Source of the DNA: Vibrionales bacterium SWAT-3
Lineage (GTDB): Bacteria > Pseudomonadota > Gammaproteobacteria > Enterobacterales > Vibrionaceae
Length of the DNA: 64,000 nt
NCBI GenBank assembly: GCA_000169995.1
Contig: AAZW01000001.1
Location: 186,001-250,000, forward strand
Reading direction: 5' to 3'
The position numbers and the translations under genes are program-made. Below are positions 61,712 to 64,000 of the stretch, piece after piece. Each line of letters begins with the position of its first letter. The stretch's first letter is position 1. The notes beneath the pieces are model-generated. The model saw nothing but the letters and a program-made list of their open reading frames with translations. It did not search any database and was not told the DNA's origin.

Positions 61712-63484
61712 ATGTACAACCAAAAGTACGCCATCTACCAAGTTTTTACGCGTTTATTTGGTAATAAAAACACCCAACATGTCCCGTGGGGCACCATTGA
61801 ACAAAATGGCGTTGGTAAATTCAGTGATTTTACCGACAAAGCGCTGTATGAAATTCGCAAGCTTGGAATGACTCACATTTGGTATACCGGAGTTCCTCAC
61901 CACGCGTTAATCAATGACTACAAACACATGGGTATTTCAGACGATCACCCAAGCGTGGTAAAAGGCCGTGCAGGTTCTCCTTACGCTGTCAAAGATTACT
62001 ACTCAGTAAACCCTGATCTCGCTGATAATCCCGAACATAGACTAGAGGAATTTGAGACGCTAATTAAAAGAAGCCACGACCACGGCTTAAAGGTGATCAT
62101 CGATATCGTCCCTAATCATGTCGCACGTCACTACAAAGGGTTAAACAATCCACAAGGCGTAAGTGACTTTGGTGCTCACGATGACACAACACTCGAATAC
62201 CACAGAGACAATAACTTCTACTACATCCCCAACAGCACCTTTAAACTACCAAATATCGAGCCCGATTTTATCCCACTTGGTGGTGAACAACACCCACCCC
62301 TACACTCTCCATTTGTCGAAATGCCCGCTAAATGGACTGGTAATGGCTCACGCCTAGCTAAACCCAACTTCGATGATTGGTATGAAACCGTGAAGATCAA
62401 TTATGGTGTACGCCCTGATGGTTCAAAGGACTTCCCTGAATTGCCGAGTGACTATGCTCAACGTGATTACCGAGAACACTTCGATTTCTGGAAAGCTATC
62501 GATGTGCCTAACTCTTGGGTTAAGTTCAGAGACATCGCCTTGTTCTGGTTAGATAAAGGCGTCGATGGGTTTCGTTACGATATGGCGGAAATGGTACCAG
62601 TCGAGTTCTGGAGCTATCTCAACTCATCCATAAAGATGCAAAACCCCGATGCCTTTCTAATGGCAGAAGTTTATCAACCAGACTTATACCGCGACTACAT
62701 CCACTTAGGAAAAATGGACTATCTATACGACAAAGTGGACCTATATGATGGGCTCAAAGCCGTTATGCAGGGCAAAGCTTCAACAGCCATCATTCCCGAG
62801 GTTCAACATCAAATAATGGACATAGAGCACCACATGCTGCACTTCTTGGATAACCATGATGAACAGCGTATCGCGTCTCCTGAATTTGTAGGCGACCCGA
62901 ATATCGCCAAACCTGCAATGCTCGTCAGCGCCTTATTGAGCAGCTCGCCGACTATGATTTACTTCGGACAAGAAGTCGGCGAACCTGGAGCAGAAAATCC
63001 AGGTTTTGGGCAATCCTCTCGAACATCCATCTTCGATTACATAGGTGTCCCACAGCATCAAAAATGGATGAACCACGGCGCATTCGATGGTGGGCTATTA
63101 GACGATAACGCAAAGCAACTGCGTCACTTTTATCAAAAGGTGATGAACTTTTCGCTCGAGCACTCTTCAATGACCGGGCATTACCGAGACTTACACCAAA
63201 GCAATAATTTGAGTGATTCGGTTTACGCATTTCTGCGCTATAACGACCAAGAGCTGACAATAGTTGCTGCGAACTTCAGCCAGCACGCTACAGAGCGTGT
63301 TTGTTTGGTTATTCCACGTGATGTAATCCAATCAATCAAAATTGCGGATGGCAGTTACTTGCTTAATGAACATATCGAATCTAATCAGTCACAAGAATTA
63401 CGCGTAGAGGAAGGAATTGGCTGTTTCAATATTGAATTAAAACCGCTGTCATCGTTGGTTTGGGTATTACCTTTAAATACTTAA
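61712..63484 (+). CDS. GH13 alpha-amylase family glycoside hydrolase
   Basis: About 590 residues from the ATG at 61712 (AAGGA upstream); in-frame ATGs at 61685/61688 lack a ribosome binding site. No signal peptide is visible, so it is probably cytoplasmic. The barrel starts at KYAIYQVFTRLFGN. GH13 motifs are VIIDIVPNHVARHY (region I), GFRYDMAEMV with nucleophile Asp290 (II), LMAEVYQ with acid Glu319 (III) and FLDNHDEQR with Asp383 (IV). The C-terminal beta domain starts near residue 500. It hydrolyses or transfers alpha-1,4-linked maltodextrins; exact specificity is unclear. It lies outside the mal operon, 25 kb from malT. Confidence 0.92.
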   Translation: MYNQKYAIYQVFTRLFGNKNTQHVPWGTIEQNGVGKFSDFTDKALYEIRKLGMTHIWYTGVPHHALINDYKHMGISDDHPSVVKGRAGSPYAVKDYYSVNPDLADNPEHRLEEFETLIKRSHDHGLKVIIDIVPNHVARHYKGLNNPQGVSDFGAHDDTTLEYHRDNNFYYIPNSTFKLPNIEPDFIPLGGEQHPPLHSPFVEMPAKWTGNGSRLAKPNFDDWYETVKINYGVRPDGSKDFPELPSDYAQRDYREHFDFWKAIDVPNSWVKFRDIALFWLDKGVDGFRYDMAEMVPVEFWSYLNSSIKMQNPDAFLMAEVYQPDLYRDYIHLGKMDYLYDKVDLYDGLKAVMQGKASTAIIPEVQHQIMDIEHHMLHFLDNHDEQRIASPEFVGDPNIAKPAMLVSALLSSSPTMIYFGQEVGEPGAENPGFGQSSRTSIFDYIGVPQHQKWMNHGAFDGGLLDDNAKQLRHFYQKVMNFSLEHSSMTGHYRDLHQSNNLSDSVYAFLRYNDQELTIVAANFSQHATERVCLVIPRDVIQSIKIADGSYLLNEHIESNQSQELRVEEGIGCFNIELKPLSSLVWVLPLNT

Positions 63485-63589
63485 AACCGTTGTCGATATT
63501 ATATAGAAAGAAAATAAAGTTTAATTGATAATCAACTTAATTCCCAAGTTAAATTAACAGCCGACCATTTCGATATCTTCCTCACATTT

Positions 63590-63613
63590 ATAAGGATGAG
63601 CTCTCATCCTTAT
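63590..63613 (+). terminator. Palindromic hairpin after the amylase gene
   Basis: Perfect 11-base arms (ataaggatgag/ctcatccttat) around two bases lie about 105 bp after the amylase stop. The T tract is short (tattctc), so termination strength is uncertain; it could alternatively mark the insertion boundary of the adjacent IS. Confidence 0.55.
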
Positions 63614-63642
63614 TCTCTACTCAAGGGCGCGAATATACTTTG

Positions 63643-64000
63643 TTAATCTGATGTAAAAAGAACTTTTTCCCTGTAATCTTTATTCCATGCGGCTTGGTTC
63701 ATCTTTCTTGGTACAGACAAGTTACCCTCTGATTTTCTAAATAGGTTCTGCACAAAGCGACGACAACAAGCCATATTCAACGCTGAATCCCCAGCGTAAA
63801 TTCGCTGCTCGTCTTCTTTGAAAATTACGTCCAACGCCCAGTGCTGCTGATTCTCAATATGCCAATGCTTTCTTGTTGCCTTTGAGGCTAACTCTAAAGA
63901 TAAATGGTCTGTGCAAATATAGTACGAGGTTTCATAACTTCCTTTCCCTTTGACACTCCTATCTCTTACCACTGCAACAATGCTTTTTACGAGACACCAC
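63643..64000 (-). CDS. ISAs1-family transposase, C-terminal part, cut by window edge
   Basis: The minus-strand frame stays open to the right edge, so at least 118 residues are seen. The first apparent start (GTG at 63972) is internal. The visible part has the ISAs1/H-repeat C-terminal pattern: VVRDRSVKGKGSYETSYYI, then the RKHWHIENQQHWALDVIFKED catalytic segment (Glu of the DDE triad) and ALNMACCRRFVQNLFRK. It ends normally at TAA 63643. The left end of the element was not resolved; tcaagggcgcgaatatac near 63621 might be part of it. Confidence 0.88.
   Translation of the reverse strand, partial: WCLVKSIVAVVRDRSVKGKGSYETSYYICTDHLSLELASKATRKHWHIENQQHWALDVIFKEDEQRIYAGDSALNMACCRRFVQNLFRKSEGNLSVPRKMNQAAWNKDYREKVLFTSD

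Noticed and set aside
63590..63643. Left end of the ISAs1 element
   Set aside because: The inverted-repeat partner lies outside the window and the visible palindrome fits a terminator equally well.

Overview
The window looks like a stretch of the second (smaller) chromosome of a marine Vibrio, probably of the Splendidus type. The inference rests on gene content: divergent malT and malPQ-glgB, a second deoD-type phosphorylase, the thermolabile hemolysin/lipase/lipase-chaperone trio, sstT, a DUF368 membrane protein and a paired lpp and L,D-transpeptidase. Coding density is high, many genes end in clear intrinsic terminators, and several genes appear to start at TTG or GTG. I see no tRNA, rRNA or CRISPR array.

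Layout. (1) 1-8.5 kb: a tight five-gene minus-strand operon behind a strong Fur-box match. It encodes an exported oligopeptidase B-like S9 peptidase, a haem/haemoglobin-type TonB receptor, a thermolysin-like metalloprotease with a P domain and GlyGly-CTERM tail, and two DUF1566 surface or periplasmic proteins, the last running off the left edge. (2) 8.7-12.3 kb: lipase chaperone, lipase and thermolabile hemolysin. (3) 12.5-21.5 kb: DEAD-box helicase, Lpp, L,D-transpeptidase, deoD, a zinc-ribbon/HTH protein that resembles a domesticated transposase, and two coupled TPR proteins, one with an intact GGEEF diguanylate cyclase domain and one with a degenerate version. (4) 21.5-29.1 kb: EamA transporter, YiaW/YiaV-like pair, a complete ECF transporter (UPF0397 S component, double ATPase, T component) and tandem TetR-like paralogues separated by a 19-bp triple repeat. 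(5) 29.1-39.6 kb: maltodextrin/glycogen regulon, with CRP sites between malP and malT. (6) 39.6-47.4 kb: DUF368 protein, SCO1/PCuAC copper-delivery genes, rsgA, sstT, a Sel1-repeat protein and two very small ORFs with good ribosome binding sites. (7) 47.7-58.8 kb: a tetrathionate/thiosulfate island: ttrSR, an intact ISL3-type insertion sequence with an 8-bp target duplication, ttrBCA, then a TsdB/TsdA-like dihaem cytochrome pair. (8) 59-64 kb: LysR and Lrp regulators, a LysE/RhtB exporter broken by one amber codon, a DUF1294 protein, a GH13 amylase and the end of an ISAs1-family transposase cut by the window edge.

The two most interesting points concern wiring. First, an identical 19-bp palindrome-containing sequence lies about 70 bp upstream of both ttrB and tsdB and nowhere else that I noticed. 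It suggests that one regulator, most simply TtrR, controls both the molybdenum tetrathionate reductase and the bidirectional haem thiosulfate dehydrogenase/tetrathionate reductase. Second, the Fur-box operon combines outer-surface proteolysis, TonB-dependent uptake and periplasmic peptide trimming. This looks like an undescribed iron- or haem-piracy module.
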